Origin: Saxidomus purpurata
Taxonomy: Eukaryota > Mollusca > Bivalvia > Venerida > Veneridae
Assembly (NCBI GenBank): GCA_022818135.1
Contig: JAFMSR010000001.1
Span: 3,724,684 to 3,788,683, forward strand
Direction: 5' to 3'
DNA length: 64,000 bases
Shown here: positions 50,796-63,400 of the stretch, in pieces
Position numbering within the stretch: the stretch's first letter is position 1
How the letters are laid out: the number at the start of each line of letters is the position of its first letter
Made by a program: the position numbers and the translations under genes
The notes under the pieces: generated by a model
What the model was told of the DNA's origin: nothing
Databases searched by the model: none
Seen by the model: only the letters and a program-made list of their open reading frames with translations

Positions 50796-53261
50796 TTAAG
50801 ACTTAATTGACGTCATGGATGTCATATAAAACGTCACACGAAAGAGCGCGATACAATGACTTAATGCCGTTCATGACACACATTGGCGTTTATATGAAAT
50901 TTTATATGACGTCAGGTAAAGGTATATAATAAAACGGATACTAAAACAGTCGGTTAATCTGCGTGTGTATCTTTCTCGTTGACTGCTTGGATCTCGTGTG
51001 TTTCCAACTACACAGCCAACTCAAACGATACGACGCCGCAGATCAATCGACTGTTATAATATTCCGTTTGTATTGAAACTTACGCTTACGACGTTAGGGT
51101 TGACCGCCATTTGAACAACAGATTAGACCAAAATACTATTGAAATTGATCTAAATAATAAAATTTGCTGTTATATATACAATTTAAAAATCTGTGCGCGA
51201 GCAGCTTTAATGTATGTTGCATTAAGTAAAACTCATCGAACGATATAGTACTGTAGAGGGAAATAACCGCTGAAGGGAGTTTGAGACTTGGGACCACAAC
51301 AAAGTCAAATTTCCGTGGCTTAATCCAATACGGCACGAGACGGGTGTGACTTGGTGCTTCTAGAATCAAAATGCATGTGACAGAACTGATTCTGAATCGA
51401 ACGATTCTTTTTTCAGATGAAGGTGTGCTCTTCAGGCGATAAACATTTATTTAAGTTTAAAACATAAGTAATAAACTGTACCAATGAAATGATATAAAAA
51501 TATGCATCCAGTTTTTTTTAACATGCGGGGACTAATTTTTTAAAACAAAATTGCAGTCATTCAGCTTGAAATTTGAAAGTAAAGGAATCAATTTCGAGAT
51601 GTTAACAGGCTTAATCAAACGCTTCAGAAGTGCTTTAATGAATCAATTCTCGATTCAGAACTACAAAATCGCACACGTCTTCCGGATTAAAGGAATTAAT
51701 ACTGAGAACTATAAAAGTTTAATCGAACGCTTCTAGTAATCAATTCCCAATTCAGAACTACCAAATCGAACCCGTCTACAGTAAACAGGAATAAAAGATA
51801 ATGACCACTATATTGTTAATAATTGTCACAGAAGTTTTTAAAAAAAATTGTAACCAATTAAGGTAATTACAGCATGTTGCCTCGTTCTATATTTAATTAT
51901 CTTTCTTTTGGAAATAAGTTATAATTCAATCTAGGACGCAACCTTGAAACACAGTACAAATATGTGAGATTAAATAAAAAAATCCATGAAAACAACAGAT
52001 TATATCCGTGTTACCTTTTAGAAATGTCCGATCATATACATGTTGGTAAGTTTCATCCGTAAACACTTATGCAATAAACAATTTATCTAACATCTGGTTA
52101 CTTGATTTACAAAAAACATCCTACCTGCCTTTTCGTGGTTTTACTTTGCGTCTTCACTCGATGATATAAATTTAAAGTGTATTTACAATTATTATAATTA
52201 TGTTCACGATTCTATCCTTTTTGGTACCAGCTGCAAGTTTTTTTGTACGTCATTAAACTACTATTTCATTTTGGACTATCATCAATGGTAAGTTATTATG
52301 AAATTTCACGCAAATTTTAATGCATTCTATATTCAGCATCAACTTTGTCATTTAAAAGCAAACATTTTCATAATCGACCATATCATAGAACGCATGATAT
52401 CTACTATATTAACAGATGTTTACCTGCACATAGTTTCAGAAAAATCATACAAATCCATTAGTATAGAAAACTTAAATAATTAACTTCTAGAATTAAATAC
52501 GCTTTAAAACATCGTAATTATTTGTTTGCAGTCTGAATTTGGAACCATCGATTGTTTTAAGCATGGATTTTATGGTATGAGTAGACATATATAAATGAAA
52601 CGGCTAAATATGGAAGCTTAGAGGCTGATTTCTGCCAAATCGGGTTTTTCGCCTATCAATGGATCAACGTGAAACCATTGTAGGTGTATATAGAAATAGA
52701 AGCATATATTGTAGTTTTGCGTTAACCCCTAGATATGCTATTTATATATATTTATACTCGTGACTGGGTATTGTAATTGAGCAGCCCTAAAAGAAGGAAA
52801 ATTTAAGTTTTTTGTCAGGCGGTAACATATACCTGCAGTATTGTAATACACTATTTGCTTTGTCATGAGACATACAATAGTTATTGTGCAGCAGTGCATG
52901 CACTTTTATTGCGCAGTAGAATCTTGCAATTTACACTGACCATATCATATATAGGTATTAAAGCAATTTAATGCGGCAGATGCGTTTGTTTGAAAAACAT
53001 ATTATTATTTAGATAAACTGAAAATAAAATAATAAGGATAATTAGTTCATATCAAATATTGGCGAAAAGCATCGGCTTCCTGCAAAAAGCAACACTACAC
53101 AGGTAGAAGAAACATAAATGAGACCCAAAAAGTGCATCTACGATAAAAGATAACCTTGTGATGAAGTCATACTTGTTGCCAAAAATTCAGTTATAGAAAT
53201 AGTAATATCTTAATGAAAGAACGGCCACCTAAGTTTGTGAGACTGAAAAGTTTCCTAAATG
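50796..53261. other. Intergenic region between genes B and D
   Basis: No gene. 51,090-52,340 is the paralogue of about 9,670-10,780. It includes the conserved GTAAGT donor at 52,288 (candidate 5'-UTR exon of gene D). Confidence 0.5.
51583..51790 (+). repeat. Imperfect tandem duplication, about 105-bp unit
   Basis: AAAGGAATCAATTTCGAGA at 51,583 and AAAGGAATTAATACTGAGAA at about 51,690. Both continue with TTAATC(A/G)AACGCTTC and CAGAACTAC(A/C)AAATCG. Absent from the gene A side as far as I can see. Confidence 0.65.
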
Positions 53262-53330
53262 ATACAGAAAGGGCATATATCTAATATACTTGGACTATAC
53301 AGAAAGGGCATATATCTAATATACTTGGAC
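53262..53330 (+). repeat. 34-bp direct repeat, two copies, 35-bp period
   Basis: 53,262-53,295 and 53,297-53,330 are identical, each starting ATACAGAAAGGGCATATATC. They sit right before the frame that leads into the Penelope-like reverse transcriptase. Confidence 0.9.
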
Positions 53331-53380
53331 CTATTCATCTTAGGGGAAAAGCAGACACTAAACAACCTTTAGTATTTTGC

Positions 53381-54733
53381 ATGGATGTGCAAAAACTGCC
53401 AGTGTTTACATATTTCATCGGCGGGCACTCGGCGGTTCGCAAAACATCGGAAGTGCACATATACTGTACGCTTGGTGATCCAGAAAGCGTTTCTGATATC
53501 ATAAAGGCCGACCGTGTTTCAAAACTATTAACATCTTGCCTAACTGCTATAAAAGCCCACGTGAAAAGATATTGTGATAAAGTATACGAAAACTCTGGTA
53601 AACATTTATTTTGGTCGATCAAAAATTCTGGCGAAATCCTGGATAAGTTTAAAGTTAATAATTACAAAGTAACTTCAGTCAGTACATACGATTTTTCTAC
53701 TCTGTATACCACTTTACCACATAATTTGATAAATGACAAGCTAACTGCCCTAATTCAAAAGACTTTTGCCAGGGAGAATGTTACATTCCTCGCCTGCAAT
53801 TTCGATAAAGCTTTTTTTACTAGCTGTATTGTTAAACATTATACTATGTGGACCTGTGACGAAGTTTGTAAAGCCCTTTCCTTTTTATTGAACAACATTT
53901 ATATAAGGTTTGGGAATGCAGTTTTCAGACAAGTAATCGGTATTCCCATGGGAACAAATTGTGCACCCCTTGTCGCAGATTTGTTTTTATATTGTTATGA
54001 AAGAGACTTTATGTTGAGTCTTTCTCCAGACACGCAGGCAGACATTATCACTGCTTTTAATAATACATCACGCTATCTGGATGATATTCTTAATATGGAT
54101 AACCCGTTTTTTGGTCAATTGGTGGACACTATTTATCCCCGGGAACTCCAGTTAATTAAAACTAACAATTTGGATACTGGTGCTTCATTTTTAGATTTAC
54201 ATCTCTCTATTTATAACAATATTATACATACCAAAATTTATGACAAGAGGGATGATTTTAATTTTAGTATTGTAAATTTCCCCCATTTGGATGGGGATGT
54301 ACCTCGTGCTACATCTTATGGGGTATACATTTCTCAGTTAATTCGGTTTGCCAGAGCGTGTAGTTATGTTGAGGATTTCAATGAACGTAATCAATATATT
54401 ACAAATAAACTTCTTCAACAGGGCTACCGTTATTACAAATTGCGTAAATATTTTGCTAAATTTTACTATCGTAATTCTGATTTGGTTTTGAAATTCAATA
54501 GTAATCTAAAGACTCTTCTGCGAGAAGGTATTTCAAAACCCGATTTTTATGGGGATGTGGTTTACAAACTTCGTAAGATTTTGGGTCATGGCAATTTTCC
54601 AACTGTATTTGCTAAAATTATAAAACGTTTTGTTAAAAGAGGTTACGACCCAACTGTTTTGAGACACACCGCATGTTTGGTGTTCAACCCGTTTACAGTT
54701 GGACGCTATGCTTCCCTCTTTGATTGTGTGTGA
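53381..54733 (+). CDS. Penelope-like family 1 reverse transcriptase (5'-truncated), copy 5
   Basis: 450 codons from the first ATG. RT sequence is recognisable from about residue 43 (SKLLTSCLTAIKAHVKRYC). Then come STYDFSTLYTTLPH, the fingers/palm motif IGIPMGTNCAPLVADLFLYC, the catalytic YLDDIL, and a C-terminal part with GTNCAPL-type Penelope features and DFYGDVVYKLRK, ending ASLFDCV. No GIY-YIG nuclease follows, unlike family 2. It may have been N-terminal and lost by truncation, as in lineages such as Chlamys/Naiad, or absent. The first 40 or so residues do not look like RT and probably come from other DNA at the insertion border. The catalytic motifs are intact, but the protein is incomplete at its N-terminus. 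Confidence 0.85.
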   Translation: MDVQKLPVFTYFIGGHSAVRKTSEVHIYCTLGDPESVSDIIKADRVSKLLTSCLTAIKAHVKRYCDKVYENSGKHLFWSIKNSGEILDKFKVNNYKVTSVSTYDFSTLYTTLPHNLINDKLTALIQKTFARENVTFLACNFDKAFFTSCIVKHYTMWTCDEVCKALSFLLNNIYIRFGNAVFRQVIGIPMGTNCAPLVADLFLYCYERDFMLSLSPDTQADIITAFNNTSRYLDDILNMDNPFFGQLVDTIYPRELQLIKTNNLDTGASFLDLHLSIYNNIIHTKIYDKRDDFNFSIVNFPHLDGDVPRATSYGVYISQLIRFARACSYVEDFNERNQYITNKLLQQGYRYYKLRKYFAKFYYRNSDLVLKFNSNLKTLLREGISKPDFYGDVVYKLRKILGHGNFPTVFAKIIKRFVKRGYDPTVLRHTACLVFNPFTVGRYASLFDCV

Positions 54734-55227
54734 CGGAAGAGGGGGAGGACTCTGTGATGGGCAGTTTTTAAATCCCGCTGGGACGAAACTGTTTTGATTT
54801 CTGTCCTCTGGCCTGTTTCGTCGGGCCCTTAAGGGTGTTTCTCTTGGTGCTCTGCCTTCTGCAAAGGCATTGAGTACATACGTTTTTTGGTTCTCAAGGT
54901 TTGCTTTTTATACATTTATACACGAGCATTTTTGTGTTTTACATACCATGCCTTTTGTTTCCATTGCGTGTGTTAGAGATTCACCTAGCAGGGATTACTT
55001 TTATTTACACTGTCCTGTGACTTTGAAACATGGTGGGGGTAAGAGTGAGGTTGGGTGCGCACCATAAACCGGTTTAAGCTCCCCAGTGGTGTTTTTGCCA
55101 CTGACCGTTCCAAGGCGGTGCCCCACTGTGTTCCTTTAATTGTTCGTTTTGTCCTCGTGTGTTTGCTTTGTATGCTAGTGTGTGTTGGTAGTGTATATGT
55201 GTGTGTGTACATGATTGTGTGTGTGTG

Positions 55228-55280
<53 letters not shown>

Positions 55281-55376
55281 GGTGGTGTGCACTTCTGGGT
55301 GCTGTGGGGCTCGTTTTGGGGAGGCTGCGTTTTTGGTACGTGGCATTCCCTGTTTGATATTATTTTTGTTTTTTTG
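53500..55376 (+). mobile_element. Penelope-like family 1, copy 5 (longest copy)
   Basis: Most of the RT, then a 3' region of about 640 bp with a (TG)n tract (about 55,229-55,279) and the common terminus GGCATTCCCTGTTTGATATT near 55,330-55,355. The 5' border is uncertain (between 53,331 and about 53,510). Confidence 0.85.
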
Positions 55377-55489
55377 TTTCCATTTCCTAGCTAATGAAAT
55401 TCAATCTCGCCATGAGCTGATTTTGTATATGCACATGTCTAAATCTGCATTACATCAGTTTCCATGATACATGTATTAAACAGGCCGTA

Positions 55490-55720
55490 TGAAACTTAAC
55501 TCTAGGTCTTGTGGTTTCAGAGAAGAACATTTTTAAAGTCTTTCCTATTTCTGCTATAGGAACCATAGCTCTGCATGGAATAGAATTCTTTGAACAATAT
55601 TTGTAGAGCTTAATGCAAGAAACATTTTTGCATAGATTCATCAACATTGGCCAAGTCGTTTCAGAAGAGTATCGTTTAAATCAAAATATTGACAGACGAC
55701 GAACGACGGGTAATCATCCA
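55490..55720 (+). repeat. Fragment related to the 683-bp element
   Basis: CTCTAGGTCTTGTGGTTTCA, GAATTCTTTGAACAA and GACGACGAACGACGGG correspond to the second half of 8,763-9,445. Truncated, non-coding. Confidence 0.65.
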
Positions 55721-57378
55721 TTAGAAAAGCTCACCCTGGCAAAGGCAAAAGCTAAAAATAAAAGAAAACATTTAAGTTTGAGCTTAAACATACACGAGGT
55801 CACAGTAACATTACGCAGATATAGTTTCTCTAGTGAGATTTCACCTGTTGTTCTCTCCAGTTTTATTTTTTGAATCATCCTAAAGATGATTAACAGTCTC
55901 TGCTCAGTTGTGTAAATGATTTTTATGAAACTTTTATGAGCAAATGCATGTAAATATAACCGTTTAATCGTGACAAAACATTTAAAGATTTTTATGAGCA
56001 AACGTTTTAATGTGACAAAAACTACAATTATTATAGACTTTATCTTTGCGTCAAAATATGCCCCATAATGCAGCTGTGGCGATAAAGAATCGCATTTTTT
56101 TTTCGTGGGAGCATGCTCCCAAACCCCCTAGAAACTGCGTGCCTACAAATTGTATTTGCCCAGCTACGCCCCTGAGTTCCTACATCAAAATGTGAACAAT
56201 AGCCGTAATAATTGACGTTCGTTAATGAGTTATAACAAAGTTTTGATTAAAAGTATAACTCTGCAGTCGCATGACCAACATTTCGCTCATGCATGACAGC
56301 GGGTGGTAAATGGTATTGGTCAGGGTACAGTGTCCTACGCTCATCTACAGATTTTCATATTGCCAACTGTAAAAGTTTACTGTAAGACATTCAACAATTT
56401 TTTCAAATTTTCCATATGGGTTTGCATAAAAAAAGAATTGAAATACAATGTCAAATAAATGTATAAAATGAAGAATTATAAATTCGATTATCGTCAATAA
56501 ACTACCGGTTCTACGCTCATACCCGAAGTAAATACGTTCCTGTTCACTGATTTGCAATTTCTTTCTTAGACTCAACACCCAAACCCCACTCCGAAAATTG
56601 AAGGAAAGGAGAAACCGTTGCCTTGGAAGTGAAAACACAGTTCATAAGCGAAAATTTCCGTCCTCACTGACGACAGTAGAAAGGAACTTGGTTGTGTAAA
56701 AAATTAGAGATTTTGGTAAGCAAGTATTTTCATCTGCACTGGATATGTCAGTGGAATACGGCACTAGATACTAGTATGTCAGTAGAATACGACACTTCTA
56801 CTTCCTTGTCCATGACTTCGCTTAAATTGTGGTGACGCTCTGCAAAATAAAGATTCAGAGTTCCAGTACTGCCGGAGACAAACATATTTTTCACGTATAC
56901 AGTACTGCAAAATCAGTTATCGATGTACTCAAATATCGATAATTTCGTATATTTAGTTGCTTTCATTGACATTTTGTTTGGTTTCCATTTTGGCAAAACA
57001 GAATGACCAGGCTTTCTATACTTTCTATATATGTATATACTGTATAATAAATTTATGCTTAATTTAATTCATTGCGTTCCATAATACTGCTTATTTAAAG
57101 CATTACTTAAAAAAACAATGGTAATGCTTATGCTAATTCAATGTTCCACCTTGGAAAGTAATGCAAATTGAATGCATTACTTTTGAAAGTAATTCGCCCC
57201 ATGTCTAGCTTCGAAAACATTAAATAGTATGTGTAAAATAAAAAAAAAATAGTTATATTTATTTGGCTTCACAATCACAATAGTTGTTTGGAAAGATCTA
57301 TAGAGAAAATCACAATGAAATTTAATCTTGACTTTGCAATATTTACTCATTAACCCATCCTCGTTATCACAATTTCAG
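55721..57378. other. Upstream region of gene D
   Basis: No gene. The end (CAATATTTACTC ... ATCACAATTTCAG, 57,366-57,378) matches the upstream region of gene C and is a likely acceptor, giving a 58-nt 5' UTR before the gene D ATG. Confidence 0.5.
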
Positions 57379-57436
57379 AATAACAAAGTATAGGATATAC
57401 AATACAGAGAGATTGCACTTGTAAAAAGGGATCAGT

Positions 57437-60400
57437 ATGGGGGAGAAAAAAGGACCACAAAAGCTTCCGGACAGCCGCCTCGCAATGTTTAAGGATTCTG
57501 CGCTACCACCAAAGACGAAGTACGCCAAACATATACGCTTGACATACATTAAATAACTTATCATAAACAAAATTATACATTTGGTATGGTCCGGATCTAT
57601 CCATTCCTCAGATTAAGACAGTTAATCCACGAAATTCATGTCAAAAACGAAACAAAACATGTGTTTAAAATTGCAGTATATATTCAGCTCTTTTTCATGT
57701 AGTATTACTTATTATATCAATTAAAAATGTCAATGTCAGTTTCAAACTTCTATTGCAGGCGAACGTATGTTGCACTTGCCTGAACACATCTTTCATGTCT
57801 ATTTCATAATTATTTTAGACCCAGATCGCCATTATTTGAAAAACCAATGCGTCTTAGTGCCAATATTGATGGGAAAACTATGTGCAACACTAAAACTTTG
57901 GCAGAACTGAGTAAAATTGAGAAAACTCTAAATGTTGTGTCAGTTGTGGGAAGTCTTCGAACTGGAAAGTCATTCTTGTTGAATAAATTGGCAAAAATAG
58001 GCGCAGGTTGTATAATTTCTTTATTTGCTGAAAACTGTTTATATATTAGTTGATAGTTGGCAGCCTTCTATAGTTATAACTTGTGACAGTTACTCCTCAA
58101 GGCTGTCGAAAAGTTTTAATATTGCTTATCCTCGAAAATGTCCGCATGCCAAGAACAAAATGTATATGGTTAATTGATTGAAGAGATTTAACCTAGTTAG
58201 ATGACTTTTCGTGTAAAGCAATAATGTTTAGACTGGTATCTTATTTCTATAAACAAATTGTAGAGGATGGATTTGAGACAGGTCATGCGGTAAAAGCAAT
58301 AACTAAAGGCATCTGGATAATGTGCCGGCCACATCCGACACAGGAAGATCAAGTTCTGGCTCTTCTTGATACAGAAGGCATTCTTGACCCTGAAACGGTA
58401 AGATTACATAATAATAACATTGTTATTATTATTATCATCATTGTTATTAACGCTAATGCACCACTTGTAGTTAAGCTTATTTTTAGCTAAAGGTGCACGT
58501 AAAATACCATGTCTTGCATTTCAGAAGACATTTGGTAGATACTGCCGTTACATGAATTGCAAATGATCGAGTGACACAATTTTCATTTGGAAGATAATTT
58601 TTTAAGAGGGTGTTTCTAAAAGAAAAAGGATCAAGGCAATAATCCATGTTAAGTATACAGATGTTTAAACGTTAAATCAAAATTCTTTGCCATATGATTT
58701 GTACCACTCGATCATTTTGAAGTTCATTAACGAAAAAATCTACCCAGTATCTTCATAGATGCAAGACATGTTAACTTTTTTGCACCGATAGCTAAAATAA
58801 GCTGGCAGATATTTGAAAGGTAGATAATTAAATATAAACGGAAAAGGGCAGGTGGTGCGTTAGATGTTTCGTTTAGTAACAGTAATTATCTGCGAATGTT
58901 TTACGTCGGATTGACGTGCACTATAAGATAAGAGAAAGGTCTTGAAATACATGAGTCATTCAGTTATTCCATTTTGAGATTATTGAAACAATTGTGCAAT
59001 TTAAGATACAGTTGTGTGTAATTTGATATTAAATTTACGATAATAAATTTACAGGTGGAGATAACAGATGATCAGTGGCTTTTTATTTTATCAACCTTGC
59101 TTAGCAGCACAGTGGTCTATAATACGAGGGGGCATTTCGACAGAAAAGCTATTGAAAAATTTAGGCATCCTTTATCAGTTAATAGTGCCATTTGTTTTTT
59201 AGTTTATAACTACAAGCTCTAAAGAGTATCTACTTTTTCATTTAATTACACAAATAATTTTGTATTTCAACATTTGTCAGAAGTAAGTAAGTCTAGAATA
59301 TTTATCAATCAAATATTTTATGTCTAAGCATTTAACTGACTGACAATGTAAAACTAAACGGACGAACAATAGTTTTCACTTTTACATGCTAAACGTTTAC
59401 CTTAACCATTAGACAGATTTCTCAGAGAAATTAAAACATCAGTAAGTGTTACAGGGGAGAAGACCGATGATTCTATTCTAGATTTCTTCTTTCCAACCTT
59501 CGTTCTCTCATTAAGAGATTTCACCCTTACCATACAAGACAAAACGTCTGATGTATTTCTAGAAAGCAAACTAATGCTCCAGCGTGGACAGACTGACAAT
59601 ATCAAGAAATACAACGAACCAAGGCAACTGATAAGACGATATTTCAAGAAGAGAAGATGTTTCATCTTCAAAAAACCTGTCAAACAGAAATTAATATCAC
59701 AGTTGATGAAGATCTCAGAAAGCGACTTCAAACCGGAGTTCCAGGAGACTTTGAACTCTTTCCGAGATTATATTTTCTCATGCAAGCCAAAATCTTTGAA
59801 ATCTGGGATAGGCATTAATGGAAGAAGTATGTAGAGATAAGACTTGATTTCTTGTTAAATATATTGCTGCAATAAGGAGTGTAATGGTATGATATAAGCG
59901 TCGTCTGATTTTTTGTCTGTATTTAAATGTACGGATAAAGTGTGTTAACATTTTCAAATTATGATTTCATCAACCGAAAATGGTTTAACTAACAAATTTA
60001 CTAATCGATTAAGAGTCTAACAAAATAAGATTATTTTGTTATTTAGTCACAGAAAATATGAGCATCCCTGCTTCTTGATTATAAAGTAAATCGGAAAAGG
60101 ACTCATTTTATGTTCCTTTTCTCTTTCCTTGCAGTGCTTTCAACCCTTCTGTTGAGCTACGTTACGTTCATACAGGACGGAAATGCACCTTGTCTGCAAA
60201 AGGCTATGAAAACTATGACTGACGTTGAAAATAAGCATGCTGTTGAAAAAGCAACAGAAGTATACGATACAGTGATGAAGAAGCGTATAGCTGCATATAA
60301 TATACCAAGCGATACTGGACTGGTAAATTTCCACAAACATAGCATGAAAGCAGCCTTAGACATTCTAAAGACAGAACTAGTGTTTGACGATGTGCAACTG

Positions 60401-63400
60401 TATGAAGAAGAGGCACTCGTAAGTGGCAGATGTGTTTGTCGCATAGTATTTTGAACTTTAAAAGAAGTTGAGATTCTAAACTTATAATACGGCATCATGA
60501 AATGCTGCAATACTTTTAATAGAGGCACGATCTTAAACTTTTTAGACATTTAGAACACTAACACAAAATGAAAGATGTCATTTTGAAATATTCAGGCATT
60601 CGTTGATCTTACTTCACAGGTTATGTTCAAGAAACATCTAGGAAAATTTAAGTCTGCTGCCGACAAGAACTCAAGAGCAATGGGCCTTAGAAGACTTGAA
60701 CATCTCAACATAAAGATACTGAGGAAGAAAAACAATCGTACTTATTGTCATCCCGCCGGCTACGACGAGTACATGAAAGATATAGAATGGATGATCAAAC
60801 AATATAACAAGGATGCACGTACCTGGGAACACAGGTAACATTATTGGTTAAGGGAGACAAATGCTTCAGTTTTCGGATACTAGGGTCATAAATCTAAACG
60901 GGTATCAGCAATTTTTGGAGTTTTAAGTATATCAATCCATGTAGGTTTGCATTAGGAAACAATAAAATAGTATATAGTATAGTATATCGTATTGTTTTGG
61001 GGTATAAAACACTTTATAAGTATCTTATAGACAAACATGTAGATATGAGTTAAATTGCAAAAATTAAAACAACATAAAGGCTTCTCAAGTGTCAAAATCA
61101 ACTCAGCAGAAAACAAACTTTAATAGTGAAACTAAAGAATTATTACATGATTTAATACTTAGTTTAATTTCATGATTTACTTTTCCTAATTCCAACTGGT
61201 AAAAAGAAGGACGGGGGAGGAAAGAATTATGTCTATTACTTGCTTACCCGTGCTGTTTACAGTAAGGTTCTTGGTACTCTGACTTTAGAAATTTATTAAG
61301 TACATTGGTGAACAGTTATCTTAACGCTTTTTTAATGTTTTATGTTTAAAATACGTTTGTTATGATAGAACTTAATTCAGTGGGGATGTATACTTTTATA
61401 CAGATTTCTCTTGACTTTGGTGAAGAGTTTGGATATTATGCTACAAACGGATTTAATCCCCTAGGTCCAAATATTTTTGGTAACAGACCCATCCAAGGTA
61501 ACATCGATTTCACCTATTACGTGTGCGTGCGTGTGTGTGTGCGTGCGTCTGGTTGTTGTTGTGTGCTGTGTTTGATGAATTTCATATCAGGGATTACTTT
61601 ATTCTAATTGATTTGAGATGTTTTAAATTTTTAGGCAAGTGTTAATACCGTTTTTGTACTCACTTCAGGCACGACAAGCTCTTAAAGAATTTCTTGATGC
61701 TAAAGAAGGGGAAGAGGATATGGTCCTACAAAGCCAAAAGGGTAACACATTACAGTTTATACAAACTTCAAAGGTACAAAAAGAAATCAAACATGTTCAG
61801 ACAATATTTTGTGAAAGACTAGAAATATGACATTCTGAATCGAACATTTGGAGGATCAAATAGTCGTGCTGTTAAAGTAAAGTAAATCTTTTTATTAATT
61901 GTAACTAATTCTTGTTAAGGAATGGTGCCAGTTATTATTGAATAGGTTCATGTTGTCCTTTCGTAAGACTCCGATGCATGAATGAAGAAATTACACAGAA
62001 AACTGTATTAATCTTAGAAATTTCCAAGTTGTTAATGAAGGTCTGTTCAAGGAGAGTATGGAAAGCTTGTTTTATAACCACTGTTCTTTTTAACAAGTTA
62101 CAAAGGTTGTTTAATTCATTTAAAAGTCAGTTGTGTGTCTGTAAACAAATGCAATTTATAAACGGTTGAAAACATTGAGTTTTCGATGTTAATTCAGACG
62201 TAGGTGCCAGGGAGTGTTTATAATGATTGGCGATGAGATGGGATAGGGACTCATCTGTGTTCTTTTCACTCAAGAAGTTTGTTGTCTAGGTATTTTCATT
62301 GCCAGAGTGAAAAAAACAAAAAAACAAAAACAAAAACAAAAAAATCTATTTTATGAACATATGGATTATGTATACTGGATGCTCGTCATAGAAAAACAAG
62401 CAAAAGACTAACCAGTGAAGCAATAGTCATTAATAACATCCAGCCTGCTAAGTTTTTTCTATAATTACATGGGTTGTGTTGTGTATTGCCTTAAATACTT
62501 ATAAAAATACTATCTACACGTTTCTCGAAAACAACAGGATGGAAATGTACGAGAATTGAAAAGGTGCACGTGAATACTCAGTCAGAATATTGAGAGACAG
62601 TTAAAACTCTTTCATAAGTTCCCCCTCCCCCTAAACCGCAGGAGTTCTAATCCATATTTTCTAATTCTCACATTAAAGAATATTGTGACAGTTGAAAAGT
62701 TTTATCAAAATGAACTGTTTTGTTTAAGATATAAAATAAAATGCAGATTTTGTTTAATATTTCTTATTCTCACCTAACTATTGATCTATAAAACTCACTT
62801 TTATATTTTTTTAAATAAGCTGAGTTTCCCTAGAGCTATGACTAATTTATTTGAATACCGGTAATTTATTTACATAATTCAACACTTTACTCAATTAAAA
62901 TGAGAAAGTGCAAACCTTTATGGTGTTTCATTGACAATGTACTAACACTATGTTAAATATGTGTAGATTCTATTAAAAAGCATAAGTAAAATATTAATTT
63001 TCATTTTTTTTTTAATTAGTGATTTTTTAAGTCTTTAATTATGCGCATTATAATTTATCAATTTTTACCAACTGTAAAAGTAGTTATGCAATAGCCGATT
63101 AAGAAAGCAGAAACCCGTCTATCATTTGCTAAGACCCCTTTTGTGAATACACAGGTATGTCTTTCCCCCTAAGACCACATATCTCACATTCCTTTTCAAC
63201 TGTCTTTAAGCCCATTTACCAGTCTATCATCAGGAAATGACGGCAAATCCCGCCCACGTGTACAACAGTTAGATTCTGTAGTTGAGTATAGATATAACAG
63301 AAGCGCAATTATAGTAAATAAGTTTGGCACTTGGAAATAACGCAAAAATTAGTCAGTAACGTAGCAAACCAATAAGTTTTCCATAGATACCATATAGTAA

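Noticed and set aside
48879..50806. Cys-Val and Thr-His repeat proteins around 7.0, 16.4, 49.1, 50.6 and 55.2 kb
   Set aside because: They are the TG/CA tracts and 3' region of Penelope-like family 1, not host genes.
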